48,413 nt of DNA from Solirubrobacteraceae bacterium (GCA_017744415.1 JAGIBJ010000060.1:1-48413); one strand, 5' to 3'; positions 1 through 9,180 are shown, numbered from the stretch's first letter. Notes: a model not told the origin generated them from the sequence alone. Translations and numbers: made by a program.

Positions 1-102
1 GGTGCGGATGGAGCCGTGCCGCGCCTCGAGCTCGGGTGCGGTGCCGACGAGGATCGGCCGCAGCCGGTGGGCGGCGTAGGCGATCGTGTCTCCCTCGGGC
101 AT
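1..102 (-). CDS. nei: Endonuclease VIII/Fpg-family DNA glycosylase, N-terminal fragment
   Basis: Only the first 34 codons are inside the window; the gene runs off the left edge. The protein begins MPEGDTIAYAAHRLRPILVG. In the Fpg/Nei family, Pro2 (after Met removal) is the catalytic nucleophile and Glu3 is the second active-site residue, and MPEGDTI is the typical opening of actinobacterial Nei glycosylases. The family excises oxidised bases and cleaves the abasic site in base-excision repair. It is divergent from the GlcD-like gene. A TACCGT box at 112-117 lies nine bases before the ATG, like the leaderless starts elsewhere in the window. The fragment is short, but the motif is distinctive. 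Confidence 0.8.
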   Translation of the reverse strand, partial: MPEGDTIAYAAHRLRPILVGTAPELEARHGSIRT

Positions 103-201
103 GGGCCACTCACGGTACGCGGCGCGCGGCCAGCGGGATTGGCTGCGCAGGTCGATCACCGATTCCGGTGCGATTTGCCCCACCGGGCGCATTCGCGGAT
201 C

Positions 202-207
202 TACAGT
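202..207 (+). promoter_or_regulatory. -10 box TACAGT, leaderless promoter of GlcD-like gene
   Basis: TACAGT ends six bases before the ATG at 214. No Shine-Dalgarno sequence precedes that ATG. This spacing implies transcription starting at or next to the start codon. Confidence 0.5.
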
Positions 208-213
208 GGTGCC

Positions 214-1617
214 ATGACGGTCTCGGGCGTGCTGGCGCGCGACCTCGGCACGCTGGTCGGCGCCGAGTTCGTTCGCATGCCTGAGATCGCGGATCTCGAG
301 GACGGCACCCGCTGGACGGGCCTCCGTGGCACGGCCGACGCGGTGGTGACGCCAGCCGATGCGCGCGAGGTGGCCGACGTGGTGCGGTGGTGTTACGACC
401 ACGACCTCCCGATCACGGTGCGGGGTGGCGGCACGGGGCTCTCCGGCGGCGCCGTGCCCGAGGGCGGCGTCGTGATCGCGATGGAGCGGCTCGCAGGCAT
501 CCGCGCGCTGGAGCCCGAGTGGTGGCGCTGCGAGGTAGAAGCCGGCGTAACGACCGCGACGTTGCATCGGCGCGCCTCCGAGGCCGGCTTGCGCTTTCCG
601 CCCGACCCCGGCGCGGCGGAATCGAGCCAGATCGGCGGCAACCTCGCGACGAACGCCGGCGGCCCGCACGCGTTCGGCCATGGGCAGACGCGCGCCTGGG
701 TGCTGGGCGTCGAGGTGGTACTGGCGCCGGGCGAGCTCGTGCGGATCGGCGGCCCGCTCCGCAAGGACGTCGCCGGGTACGACCTCACGTCCCTGCTCGT
801 CGGCAGCGAGGGCACGCTCGGCGTGATCACGGCGGCGTGGCTGCGGCTCGTGCCGCCGCCCGGCGCGGAGCAGATCGTGATGGGCGTGTTCCCCTCGGCG
901 CAGGCGGCACAGGACGGTGTGGCGGGCGCGCTCGTGAGCGGAGCGGTGCCCGCGGCCCTCGAGCTGCTCGACGGCGGGGCGCTCCAGGACTCCGCCGCAA
1001 CGCTCCCCGTTCCCGGCGCCTCGGCGGCGTTCGGCGAACTCGACGATCCGGGCCAGGCGCACCTGCTCATCGCGCACATCGAGGGCGACCTCGTCGAGGC
1101 GACCGCCGCCCGCGGCGATGCGCTCGCGGCCGCCTGGCAGGACGCGGGGGCCACGTGGACGGCCGCCCCCGAGTCGGCGGCCAGCACGGCGATCGGCCAG
1201 TGGCGCGCGAACGTGTCGGGCGCGGTGGCCGCGCGGCGTGGCGGCAAGCTCAGCGAAGACGTTGCCGTGCCCACCGACCGCCTCGCCGAGCTGCTCGACG
1301 GGAGCGAGGCGATCGCGCGGCGTCGCGGCCTCGAGCATGCCGCCTGGGGCCATGCCGGCGACGGCAACATCCACTGCACGTTCCTGCTCGACCCCTCGAG
1401 CCCGGCCCAGCGCGATGCCGTCCACCACGCGGCCCAGGAGCTGTTCGAGCTGGCCCACCGCCTCGGCGGTACCGTCTCCGGCGAGCACGGCATCGGCCGC
1501 CTCAAGACCGGTCAGCTCGCCAAGCAGTGGGATCCCGGCGCCGTCGCCGCGCACGAGGCGATCAAGCGGGCCCTCGACCCGAAGGGGCTCTTCGCACCGG
1601 GCCGCAAGACCGCCTGA
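214..1617 (+). CDS. FAD-binding oxidase, glycolate/D-lactate dehydrogenase GlcD family
   Basis: A 467-residue flavoprotein of the VAO/PCMH type. Residues about 35-215 form the FAD-binding domain (PITVRGGGTGLSGG and IGGNLATNAGG are visible). Residues about 220-465 form the FAD-oxidase C-terminal domain with GHAGDGNIH and GEHGIGRLK. These motifs are typical of GlcD, D-lactate and D-2-hydroxyacid dehydrogenases, which oxidise 2-hydroxyacids to 2-oxoacids. The exact substrate cannot be read from the sequence. No GlcE/GlcF partner or iron-sulfur domain is nearby, so it probably works as a single-subunit enzyme. The open frame extends further upstream to 16, but the ATG at 214 sits six bases after a -10 box and opens the conserved domain at the expected distance. 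Confidence 0.9.
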   Translation: MTVSGVLARDLGTLVGAEFVRMPEIADLEDGTRWTGLRGTADAVVTPADAREVADVVRWCYDHDLPITVRGGGTGLSGGAVPEGGVVIAMERLAGIRALEPEWWRCEVEAGVTTATLHRRASEAGLRFPPDPGAAESSQIGGNLATNAGGPHAFGHGQTRAWVLGVEVVLAPGELVRIGGPLRKDVAGYDLTSLLVGSEGTLGVITAAWLRLVPPPGAEQIVMGVFPSAQAAQDGVAGALVSGAVPAALELLDGGALQDSAATLPVPGASAAFGELDDPGQAHLLIAHIEGDLVEATAARGDALAAAWQDAGATWTAAPESAASTAIGQWRANVSGAVAARRGGKLSEDVAVPTDRLAELLDGSEAIARRRGLEHAAWGHAGDGNIHCTFLLDPSSPAQRDAVHHAAQELFELAHRLGGTVSGEHGIGRLKTGQLAKQWDPGAVAAHEAIKRALDPKGLFAPGRKTA

Positions 1618-1626
1618 GCGCGCGGA

Positions 1627-1667
1627 TTCCGAACCGTAGGCCCCTCCTCGGGCCCGACCATTCGGAA
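1627..1667. terminator. Nested hairpin between convergent genes
   Basis: TTCCGAA at 1627-1633 pairs with TTCGGAA at 1661-1667, and inside it GGCCC (639-643) pairs with GGGCC (650-654, both +1000). It lies between the GlcD stop and the convergent YciI stop, so it could end both transcripts. There is no clear U-tract. Confidence 0.45.
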
Positions 1668-1673
1668 GCCGCC

Positions 1674-1967
1674 CTACCGCGCGTCGAGCTCCTTGATGGC
1701 GTCGCTGCCGAGCGCCGCCGGGAAGCTGACCAGCTCGCGGTATTCAGCGACGCCGCCGCTCACGTAGGGATCGGCGTCGAACGCGCGCAGGAGACCCTCG
1801 GCGTCGGTGCCGGCGCCGAGGATCGCGGCGCCCGAGCCGTCTTCGAGGCGCCCGGCGGCGATCACGGTGCCGTCGGCGATGAGTTCGTCGAGCCACTCGA
1901 GGTGTGCCGGTCGGAGCGCGCCCACTTCGTCGGCCGATCCGGTGTACGTGCTGCGCAGGACGATCAT
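1674..1967 (-). CDS. YciI-like (YCII domain) protein
   Basis: A 97-residue single-domain protein opening MIVLRSTYTG. It has the YCII pattern: a central His in RPAHLEWLDELIADG, then VIAAGRLEDG, and a C-terminal DPYVSGGVAEYRELVSF. YciI proteins are small ferredoxin-fold proteins with a conserved His/Asp pair; their chemistry is mostly unproven. The start was set at 1967 because TAGCCT (1975-1980) lies seven bases upstream; the in-frame codon at 1985 would be upstream of that promoter. It is divergent from the secreted propeller gene, about 75 bp apart. Confidence 0.8.
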   Translation of the reverse strand: MIVLRSTYTGSADEVGALRPAHLEWLDELIADGTVIAAGRLEDGSGAAILGAGTDAEGLLRAFDADPYVSGGVAEYRELVSFPAALGSDAIKELDAR

Positions 1968-1974
1968 GCGGCGC

Positions 1975-1980
1975 AGGCTA
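1975..1980 (-). promoter_or_regulatory. -10 box TAGCCT, leaderless promoter of YciI gene
   Basis: TAGCCT on the minus strand followed by a seven-base spacer and the ATG at 1967. It decides the start codon. The same hexamer and spacing occur before the divergent gene at 2042. Confidence 0.5.
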
Positions 1981-2028
1981 CCCACTCCAACTGGTGGCCA
2001 GAATGCGGTGCAGCGTGCGTGCCAGGGA

Positions 2029-2034
2029 TAGCCT
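2029..2034 (+). promoter_or_regulatory. -10 box TAGCCT, leaderless promoter of secreted propeller gene
   Basis: TAGCCT followed by seven bases (CCGGCCC) and the ATG at 2042. No Shine-Dalgarno sequence is present. Confidence 0.5.
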
Positions 2035-2041
2035 CCGGCCC

Positions 2042-3736
2042 ATGCGGCAGCGGCTCATGATGCTCGGGGCGATCGCGGCGGCGCTCGTCGGCCCGGCCGG
2101 AGCGCTCGCAGCCGGACCGGGCACGTTCGAGCAGTTCCCGATCCCCGCGGCCGCGACGAGCGTCGCGCAGGCCGACGATGGGGCGATCTGGGCGACGATC
2201 GGCAGTCGCCACACCGTGGTGCGCGTCGCGCCCAACGGAACGTTCAGCGAGTCGGGCGACCTCGGCGGCGCCCCGGCCGGGATCGCGGTCGGTGCCGGGA
2301 AGGTGTGGGTGGCGGTGACGAGCGCCCAGAAGGTCGTCGCGTTCAATCCCGCGAACCTCGGTGAGTCGCAGACGTTCGCGACGCCGCCGAGCTCGTGCGG
2401 CCCGGTGGCGGTGGCCGCCGACGGGTCTGGGGCGTTCGTGTCGCTGCCCAACGATGGCTCCGCAAGCACCTGCGGCGTCGGTACCGCATCCGCGCTGCTG
2501 ACGATCTCGGCGGCGGGGATCGTCTCCCCCGCGCTCGCCGGTCGCGGCACCGCCCTCGACCTGTTGGTGACCGGCGGCAAGCTATGGGTGCCCGACAGCA
2601 CCGGCGACGTCGTTCGCCGGCTTGCGGCCAACGACGACCTCACGCCAGAGGTCTCGTTTCAGGCGCCAGGCGGCTCCGGCCCGAACGGAATCGGACTCAC
2701 GCCCGACGGCAACATCGCGGTGTCGCTGTTCAGTACGTCGGCGCTCGGCGAGATCAGCAGCGCCGCCAACGATCCCGCGCCGCTCGTCGAGAAGGCGACG
2801 AACCTGTCGTCGCCGTTCGGCGTGGCCGCCGTGGGGCGGTCGCTCTTCATCGCCGGCAGCGGCGTCGGCGGCGGGAAGCCCGCGATCCGCCGCATCACCT
2901 ACGACGGCACGGTGTCTCCGCCGCTCACGCCGCCCGCCGGCACGCAGCCGCTCGACGTGACGGCCGGCCCGGACGACACCGCCTGGTTCAGCGATCTCGC
3001 GAGCCCCAATCTGCTCCGCTTCACCTCGCGCGCGCCGCGCGTGACGACCCTCGGCCTCGGCCCGATGCCGCCGGGCGCGACCACCAGCCCGATGACTGAG
3101 GTGCCGGTGTCGCTGTCCGTCAACCCCGGCGGCAACGCCACGGCCGTGGGGATCGAATACGGGCCGACAACGAGCTACGGAAGCGTGACTGGCCTCGCCG
3201 GCTCGCTGACGATCGACGGCACGAGCGACGAGCGCAGGATCATCCTCGTGGAGGGGCTGACGCCAGGCACCACCTACCACTACCGCGCGGTCGCGGCCTC
3301 GCTGGAGGGCATCGCCCGCGGGGAGGACCGCACCTTCACCGCATCGGCCGGCTCGGGTCCCAAGCCCGTCGCGGTCGCCAAGCTGCCGAAGATCACGCTC
3401 ACCCGCTCGACCAAGCGCGGACTGCGCGTGACCAAGATCCGCGTCACCGGGCTCGCGGGCGGCGAGAAGATCGCCGTCAGCTGCTCCGGCAAGGGTTGCC
3501 CGGCGAAGAAGCGAGACCGCACCTACGGCACCGGCGCCAAGAACGCGGGCAGCCTGACGGTGAAGGCCACGAAGATCACGCGCGCGAAGCTGCGCAAGGG
3601 TGCGAAGGTGAAGGTGGTCGTCTCCAACAAGGGCGCGACCACCGTGATCGCCACCGCGAAGGCGACGACGAGCAAGAAGCTCACGGTCACCACGCGTTGC
3701 CTCGCGCCGGGCGCGAAGACGACGACCGCCTGCTGA
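2042..3736 (+). CDS. Secreted beta-propeller (Vgb/NHL-like) protein with fibronectin-III-like domain
   Basis: 564 residues. A Sec signal peptide (about residues 1-24, ending AGALAAGPG) precedes repeated blades resembling streptogramin lyase/NHL propellers, for example SVAQADDGAIWATIG, PDDTAWFSDLASPNLLRF and GPNGIGLTPDGNIAVSLF. Around residues 350-435 is a fibronectin-III-like module (GLTPGTTYHYRAVA). The last 110 residues are Lys/Thr-rich with three Cys, a tail style seen on exported actinobacterial proteins. Vgb proteins open the streptogramin ring, but most propeller relatives have no proven enzyme activity; a binding or cell-surface role is as likely. The start was chosen from the signal peptide and the -10 box; the open frame reaches back to 1904. 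Confidence 0.75.
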   Translation: MRQRLMMLGAIAAALVGPAGALAAGPGTFEQFPIPAAATSVAQADDGAIWATIGSRHTVVRVAPNGTFSESGDLGGAPAGIAVGAGKVWVAVTSAQKVVAFNPANLGESQTFATPPSSCGPVAVAADGSGAFVSLPNDGSASTCGVGTASALLTISAAGIVSPALAGRGTALDLLVTGGKLWVPDSTGDVVRRLAANDDLTPEVSFQAPGGSGPNGIGLTPDGNIAVSLFSTSALGEISSAANDPAPLVEKATNLSSPFGVAAVGRSLFIAGSGVGGGKPAIRRITYDGTVSPPLTPPAGTQPLDVTAGPDDTAWFSDLASPNLLRFTSRAPRVTTLGLGPMPPGATTSPMTEVPVSLSVNPGGNATAVGIEYGPTTSYGSVTGLAGSLTIDGTSDERRIILVEGLTPGTTYHYRAVAASLEGIARGEDRTFTASAGSGPKPVAVAKLPKITLTRSTKRGLRVTKIRVTGLAGGEKIAVSCSGKGCPAKKRDRTYGTGAKNAGSLTVKATKITRAKLRKGAKVKVVVSNKGATTVIATAKATTSKKLTVTTRCLAPGAKTTTAC

Positions 3737-3762
3737 CGGCGGCCGCGCCGTCGAGCGCGCGG

Positions 3763-4131
3763 CTACGCGACGGTGAGCTCGACCTTGTTCGGGTAAAAGG
3801 CGACGTAGCCGGCGATCTCCGAGACGGCCTCGTACGGCTGGGCGTACGACCAGATCGCGTCGTCGATCGTGCCCGCCGGCGTGGTGATCGAGTAGTACGA
3901 CGCGTCGCCCTTGTACGGGCAGTAGGTCGCGGTGTCGGTCGAGGTGATGAGCGTCTGGTCGACGTCGTCGAGCGGCAGGTACTGCACGCCTGGGTAGTTC
4001 GACTCCTGCAGCGTGACGGCGCGGTCCGATTCGGCGACGACGGTGTCGCCCACCTTCACCGTCACGCGCCCCGCGGTCGGCGTGATCGTGATCGGGTGTT
4101 CGTCGCTCGGGATCAACTGCGTGCGTGACAT
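3763..4131 (-). CDS. DUF427 family protein
   Basis: 122 residues covering a complete DUF427 domain, with RVTVKVGDTVVAESDRAVTL near the N-terminus and the hallmark CPYKGDASYY at about residues 71-80. The family is a small beta-rich fold common in actinobacteria; its function is unknown. The gene lies downstream of the Lhr helicase on the same strand, 69 bp away, but has its own leaderless-type promoter. Its 3' end converges on the propeller gene with a 26-bp gap. Confidence 0.85.
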   Translation of the reverse strand: MSRTQLIPSDEHPITITPTAGRVTVKVGDTVVAESDRAVTLQESNYPGVQYLPLDDVDQTLITSTDTATYCPYKGDASYYSITTPAGTIDDAIWSYAQPYEAVSEIAGYVAFYPNKVELTVA

Positions 4132-4138
4132 GCCACTG

Positions 4139-4144
4139 AGGCTA
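4139..4144 (-). promoter_or_regulatory. -10 box TAGCCT, leaderless promoter of DUF427 gene
   Basis: TAGCCT on the minus strand, then CAGTGGC (seven bases), then the ATG at 4131. Confidence 0.5.
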
Positions 4145-4200
4145 GGACGTCGCGGCCTCGTGCCCGGACGGCGGGGGATCAGCGCGCACGCGAGGCGCCG

Positions 4201-7200
4201 TCAGGCCGGTGCGAGCGTGAACTTCTTGGGACCAGCGACGAGCCCGGCGTCTTGCAGGAGCGAGGTGAGCAGGTGGCCGGCGGCGGGTTCGCCGTCGACG
4301 CGTTCGATCTGGAGGCGTTTGCGGCTCTTGCGGGCCTGCTCGACGAGGGCGCGGAGGGCGGGTGCGAGGCGTGGGTCGTCGGGCGGGACGAGGGTGAGGA
4401 TGCCCTTCATCGAGCGCTCGAGGTAGACGACGGGTTCGCCGCCGGCGAGCACGACGTCGGCGCCGGCGACGCGCTGGGGGCCGCGGGTGGCGGTGTTCTC
4501 GGTCGAGGTCGACACCTCGCGCTTGGGCCACGGCAGCGAGGCGCCGTAGGGCTGGGCGGGGTCGACGGCATCGAGCACCACCGGCGGGCGGCGCTCGAGC
4601 GAGCGGTCTTCGAAGGCGCGGAGCCGGTCGACGGCGCCGGGGAGGGCGAACTGCGCGCCGCCGAGCCCTTCGACGAAGTAGCCCCGGCGGGCGACTCCCA
4701 GCGTCTCCAGATCGCTGAGGGCCGGGTAGATCGCGGCGAACCCGCCGGGCAGGCCCTCGGCAAGCACCAGCTCGCGCGTGACGAGGCCATGGCGCTCGAG
4801 CAGCAGCTCGGCCCGCGCGCGATCGTGGTCACGCTGGCTCGGCTCCGGCTGCAGCAGCGGCGCGACGAGGCTCCACCGCCCGATCGACTGCGCGGGCGCG
4901 GCGCCGCGCCGCTGCGAGAAGCGGCGCCGGCGCGAGCTCGCGGCGGTCGCGGCGCGCTCGATGCGCTTGCGATCACCGGAGCGGCCGGCGCGCAGCGGCT
5001 GGAAGGCGTCGTTCGTCACCTCGCCGGCCCAGACGAGATCCCAGAGCGCCTCGTGCACCTCGGTGGCGGGCGCTTGGCTGACCATCAGCAGATCGGTGAA
5101 GAAGCAGGCGCCGCCGGCGAGGCGCTCGCGGAGCTGGTCGTGCAGTGCGCCCTCGGGCGGCTCGATCGCGCGCGGCTGGCCCGGCACGATCGGGCGGCCA
5201 AGGAGTGGGGCGTCTTCGCGGAAGTAGAGCGCCACGCGCCCTGAGTCGCGGCCGAGCGCGCCGGCGCCGACCCACACGACCTCACCGCTTGCGCAGAGCT
5301 GATCGAGCCATGAGGGCGAGTAGGCGCCGAGCCGTCGCGGCAGCACCGCCGACTCCCAAGCCGCCGCCGGAAGCGCGAGCCCCTGCAGCGGCACGAGCAC
5401 GTCGCGCAAGCGATCCGGTCCGGCACCGGCGGCTGCATGGCGGTCGACGCCGTGCCAGCTCGGCAGGAAGCTCGCGAGGGCGCGCTGGTCGCTCGGCTCG
5501 ATCTCCTGGCGCAGCGAGGCGAGCGACGCGCGCCGCAGCCGGCGCAGCACCTCGGGGTCGCACCACTCGCGGCCGGTGCCGCCGGGGCGCAGCTCGCCGC
5601 GCACCAGCGCGCCGCGCGATTCGAGCGCACCGAGGATCGCGGCCGGATCGACGAGGTAGCGGGCGTGCAGCTCGGCCGTAGTGAACGGCGAGTGCGTCGC
5701 CGCGAACCGCTGCACGAGCCGCTCGAGCGCATCCGGCACGGTGTCGAGCAGGCGCTGCGGGAGGAAGCTCGGGGGTACGACGCCGATCGCGTCGCGGAAG
5801 AGACCGGCGTCGTCGGTGGAGATCCACCGGTCCTCCCCGCCGATGCGCACCTCAACGGCGCGGCGGTCCTCGGCGAGGGCGTCGACGAGTGCTCGCGCAT
5901 GCGCGAGGCCACTGGGCTCGATCCGCTCGGCGATCTCGTCGAGCGAGAGATCACCGACGTGCCGCAGCACCTCTTGAAGCTCGTCGGCGTCGCGGGCCCG
6001 CGCACGCTCCGCTCGGTGTTGGAGCTCATCCTCGACGGCTTCGACGGCGCGTGCGTCGAGCAGGTCGCGCAGCTCCTCCTGACCGAGCAGCTCGGCGAGC
6101 AGCTCCCGGTCGAGCGACAGGGCGGCCGCGCGGCGTTCCGCGTTCGGCTGGTCACCCTCGTACATGTAGGTGGCGACGTAGTCGAAGAGCAGCGAGCTGG
6201 CCATCGGGCTCGCCCGCTCGGTTTCCACCTCGACGAGCCCGAGCTCGCGCGTGCGCAGCTTCGTGAGGATGTCGGTGAGGCCGGGGACGTCGAGGACATC
6301 CTGGAGGCACTCGCGGTAGGTCTCGAGGACGATCGGGAACTGCGGGTGGCGCCGGGCGACCTCGAGCAGCGACTGCGCCTTCATCCGTTGCTGCCAGAGG
6401 GGCGTGCGGCGACCGGGATAGGCGCGTGGCAGCAGCAGGGCGCGGGCAGAGTTCTCGCGGAACCGGCTGCCGAACAGCGCGCTGGAGCCGAGCTCGCGGA
6501 CGACCAGCTCCTCGAGCTGCTCGGGCTCGATCAGCAGCAGTTCGGCCGACGGCGGCTCATCGGCATCGGGCAGGTGGAGGATCAGGCCCTCGTCGCTCCA
6601 GATCACGTCGCTCTCGAGCCCGAGTTCCTCGCGGATGCGCGCGCCGAGCGCGAGCGCCCACGCCGCATGCACCCGACCGCCCATCGGAGAGAGCAGCACG
6701 AGCCGCCAATCGCCGATCTCGTCGCGGAAGCGCTCGAGCACCAGCGTGCGGTCGCTCGGGATCACGGTCGTCGCATCGCGCTGCTCGCGCAGGAACTCGA
6801 CGAGGTTGCGCGCGGCCTTCTCGTCGAGCTGGTGCTCCTTGGCGATCGCCTCGGGCTCGGCGTCGACGGCCTCGCGCGAGAACTTGCCGATCGCCTCGCC
6901 CAGCTCTCGGGGCCGGCCGACCGAGTCGCCCTTCCAGAACGGGATCGCCCCAGGCACGCCGGGTGCGGGCGTAACGACGACGCGGTCGCGCTGGATCTCC
7001 TCGATCCGCCAGCTCGACGCGCCGAGCAGGAAGGTCTGGCCGGCCCGGGCCTCGTGGACCATCTCCTCGTCGAGCTCGCCGACGCGGCGGCCGTCGGGCA
7101 GGGTGACCATGTAGAGCCCGCGGTCGGGGATCGTGCCGGCGTTGACGATCGCCAGCTGCCGGGCTCCGCGGCGGGCCCGCAGGGTGCCGGCGACGCGGTC

Positions 7201-9078
7201 CCACACGAGCCGCGGGCGCAGCTCGCTGAACTCGGCCGAGGGATAGCGACCGTCGAGCAGATCGAGGACGGCCTCGAACGAGGAACGCGGCAGCTCGCGG
7301 AACGGGTACGCGCGCTTGATCAGCGCTTCGACGTCATCGACGAGGACGGCGTCGGTCGAAACGCCCGCGTCGTCGGCCGACTCCTCCTGCTCGCCGAGCG
7401 ACGGGTCGTCGGGGTCGATCAACGTCGGCTCGGGCGCGGGCGCGTTGACCTTGCGCGGTTTGCCGCGGCGCGAAGTGGTGGAGCGATCGGCCGCGGCGAC
7501 GATCGCGACGATCTGCTGCGCGAGCACGTCGAGCGGGTTCTTCGGGATCGTGGTCGTCTCGATGGCGCCGTCGCGCATGCGCGAGGCCACCACGGCGCAC
7601 TCGAGCAGGTCGGCCCGGAACTTCGGGAAGATCCGGCCCTTGGCGACTTGGTCGACGGTGTGGCCGGCGCGGCCGATCCGCTGCAGCCCGCGCGATACCG
7701 ACTTCGGCGACTCGATCTGGATGACGAGATCGACGGCGCCCATGTCGATGCCGAGTTCCAGCGAGCTCGTCGCGATCAGGCAGGGCAGCTCGCCACTCTT
7801 GAGCAGTTCCTCGACCACCTGCCGCTCCTCGCGCGCGAGGGAGCCGTGGTGGGCCCGGGCCACATCGGAGGGCGCCACGGCTCGCGGCTGCGCGAACGGC
7901 CCCTGAGTGCCGGCCAGCTCGGCGGGCGGCTCCGGCGGCGCGGCGTCACCGCGAGCGGCCGCCGCGACCACCGCATCGCCGTGCTCCTTGGCGATCGCCT
8001 CCTCGGCCTCGGCCTCCCTCGCCTCCTTGCGCTCCTGAGCGAGTTCGTTGATGCGCAGCGCCACCCGCTCGGCGAGCCGGCGGTTGTTGACGAACACCAG
8101 CGTCGAGCGGTGCTGCTCGACGAGGTCGAGGATCTCCGGATAGATCGCCGGCCAGATCGAGCGGCGCGTCGATTCACCACCGGGCACGGGCGCGAGCGGA
8201 TCGAGGTGCTCCGTCGACTGGTCGGGCTCGACCATCGATTCGACGGGTACGTGGATCTGGAGATCCAGCTGCTTGCGCTCACCGGTCTCGATCACCGTGC
8301 ACTCGCGGCCACCGCCGACGAGGAATCGGCCCACCTCCTCGAGCGGCCGCTGCGTCGCCGAGAGGCCGACGCGCTGCGGACCCGCTTCGATGAGTCGCTT
8401 GAGGCGATCCGCGCCGCCCGGCAGCGCGACGCCACCCGGGAGGCGGGGGTCGTCGAGATCCGCCCGGTCCCACCGTTGGTTGGCGACGAGCCGCTCCATC
8501 GTGAGCGCCATGTGGGCGCCGCGCTTGGTGCCGGCCACCGCGTGGATCTCGTCGACGATCACCGACTCGACGTGCGTGAGCAGCTCCTGCGCGCGGCTCG
8601 TGAGGAGGAGGTAGAGCGACTCGGGCGTGGTGACCAGGATGTCGGGCGCGCGACGGAGCATCCGCTCGCGCTCCTTCTGGGTGGTGTCGCCGGTGCGCAA
8701 CCCCACCTCGAGCTCGGCCCCCGTGGCCTGCTGGATGCCGGCGAGCGGGGCGCGGAGGTTGCGCTCGACGTCGTACGAGAGCGCCTTGAGCGGGCTCACG
8801 TAGACGACGCGCACCTTGCGATCCTCATCACCTTGCGGCGACGCGGCGAGCCGATCCAGTGCCCAGAGGAAGGCCGCGAGCGTCTTGCCAGCGCCAGTGG
8901 GCGCGGAGATGAGGGTGTGCTCACCGGAGGCGATCGCGGGCCAGGCGGCGCGCTGCACGCGCGTGGGCTCGCGGAACGCGCGGCCGAACCATTCACGAAC
9001 CGGCTCCGTGAAACCGGCCATGGCCTCGGTGAGGAGCGCGGCCTCGGGCATCTCCTGGTCTACGGCTCCGCGCGCCAC
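4201..9078 (-). CDS. lhr: Lhr-type ATP-dependent helicase (large helicase-related protein)
   Basis: 1625 residues, the size of full-length Lhr. The Lhr core shows motif I APTGAGKT (about 59-66), the DEIH box (176-179), GLSAT (238-242) and motif VI QRIGRAGH (466-473), followed by the winged-helix and Lhr-specific regions and a long C-terminal part ending PKKFTLAPA. Lhr enzymes are 3'-5' superfamily 2 helicases with DNA-repair roles; the C-terminal half is the Lhr-CTD. Two charged or low-complexity insertions stand out, at about 350-395 (between the two RecA lobes) and about 545-590. The start was set at the GTG at 9078, seven bases after TAGGAT. The ATG three codons upstream overlaps that box, and the open frame running to 9315 passes through a palindromic repeat. 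Confidence 0.92.
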   Translation of the reverse strand: MARGAVDQEMPEAALLTEAMAGFTEPVREWFGRAFREPTRVQRAAWPAIASGEHTLISAPTGAGKTLAAFLWALDRLAASPQGDEDRKVRVVYVSPLKALSYDVERNLRAPLAGIQQATGAELEVGLRTGDTTQKERERMLRRAPDILVTTPESLYLLLTSRAQELLTHVESVIVDEIHAVAGTKRGAHMALTMERLVANQRWDRADLDDPRLPGGVALPGGADRLKRLIEAGPQRVGLSATQRPLEEVGRFLVGGGRECTVIETGERKQLDLQIHVPVESMVEPDQSTEHLDPLAPVPGGESTRRSIWPAIYPEILDLVEQHRSTLVFVNNRRLAERVALRINELAQERKEAREAEAEEAIAKEHGDAVVAAAARGDAAPPEPPAELAGTQGPFAQPRAVAPSDVARAHHGSLAREERQVVEELLKSGELPCLIATSSLELGIDMGAVDLVIQIESPKSVSRGLQRIGRAGHTVDQVAKGRIFPKFRADLLECAVVASRMRDGAIETTTIPKNPLDVLAQQIVAIVAAADRSTTSRRGKPRKVNAPAPEPTLIDPDDPSLGEQEESADDAGVSTDAVLVDDVEALIKRAYPFRELPRSSFEAVLDLLDGRYPSAEFSELRPRLVWDRVAGTLRARRGARQLAIVNAGTIPDRGLYMVTLPDGRRVGELDEEMVHEARAGQTFLLGASSWRIEEIQRDRVVVTPAPGVPGAIPFWKGDSVGRPRELGEAIGKFSREAVDAEPEAIAKEHQLDEKAARNLVEFLREQRDATTVIPSDRTLVLERFRDEIGDWRLVLLSPMGGRVHAAWALALGARIREELGLESDVIWSDEGLILHLPDADEPPSAELLLIEPEQLEELVVRELGSSALFGSRFRENSARALLLPRAYPGRRTPLWQQRMKAQSLLEVARRHPQFPIVLETYRECLQDVLDVPGLTDILTKLRTRELGLVEVETERASPMASSLLFDYVATYMYEGDQPNAERRAAALSLDRELLAELLGQEELRDLLDARAVEAVEDELQHRAERARARDADELQEVLRHVGDLSLDEIAERIEPSGLAHARALVDALAEDRRAVEVRIGGEDRWISTDDAGLFRDAIGVVPPSFLPQRLLDTVPDALERLVQRFAATHSPFTTAELHARYLVDPAAILGALESRGALVRGELRPGGTGREWCDPEVLRRLRRASLASLRQEIEPSDQRALASFLPSWHGVDRHAAAGAGPDRLRDVLVPLQGLALPAAAWESAVLPRRLGAYSPSWLDQLCASGEVVWVGAGALGRDSGRVALYFREDAPLLGRPIVPGQPRAIEPPEGALHDQLRERLAGGACFFTDLLMVSQAPATEVHEALWDLVWAGEVTNDAFQPLRAGRSGDRKRIERAATAASSRRRRFSQRRGAAPAQSIGRWSLVAPLLQPEPSQRDHDRARAELLLERHGLVTRELVLAEGLPGGFAAIYPALSDLETLGVARRGYFVEGLGGAQFALPGAVDRLRAFEDRSLERRPPVVLDAVDPAQPYGASLPWPKREVSTSTENTATRGPQRVAGADVVLAGGEPVVYLERSMKGILTLVPPDDPRLAPALRALVEQARKSRKRLQIERVDGEPAAGHLLTSLLQDAGLVAGPKKFTLAPA

Positions 9079-9085
9079 GCAGACC

Positions 9086-9091
9086 ATCCTA
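9086..9091 (-). promoter_or_regulatory. -10 box TAGGAT, leaderless promoter of lhr
   Basis: TAGGAT on the minus strand, seven-base spacer GGTCTGC, then GTG at 9078. The in-frame ATG at 9087 overlaps the box, which argues for the GTG start. Confidence 0.45.
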
Positions 9092-9136
9092 CTCCGGATG
9101 GGAACGCGTGTTCGGTCGGGCGCGGCCGTCGTCGGT

Positions 9137-9180
9137 GAACCGCTGATTTGCCACACCCCAGTCGGGGAAATCAGCGGCTC
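9137..9180 (+). repeat. 44-bp palindromic element, copy A
   Basis: Left arm GAACCGCTGATTT and right arm AAATCAGCGGCTC, with an inner CCCC-AGTC-GGGG. It is 36/44 identical to the inverse of copy B (42441-42484) and 37/44 to the inverse of copy C (42589-42632), counted by eye. It sits in a divergent intergenic region, so it is not a terminator here. Confidence 0.8.

Noticed and set aside
387..2060. 557-codon frame overlapping the GlcD-like gene
   Set aside because: Out-of-frame shadow, very Arg-rich, no motif.
5437..9138. 1233-codon open frame on the plus strand opposite lhr
   Set aside because: It is the antisense shadow of lhr, caused by high GC; its protein shows no domain, while the minus strand has all helicase motifs.
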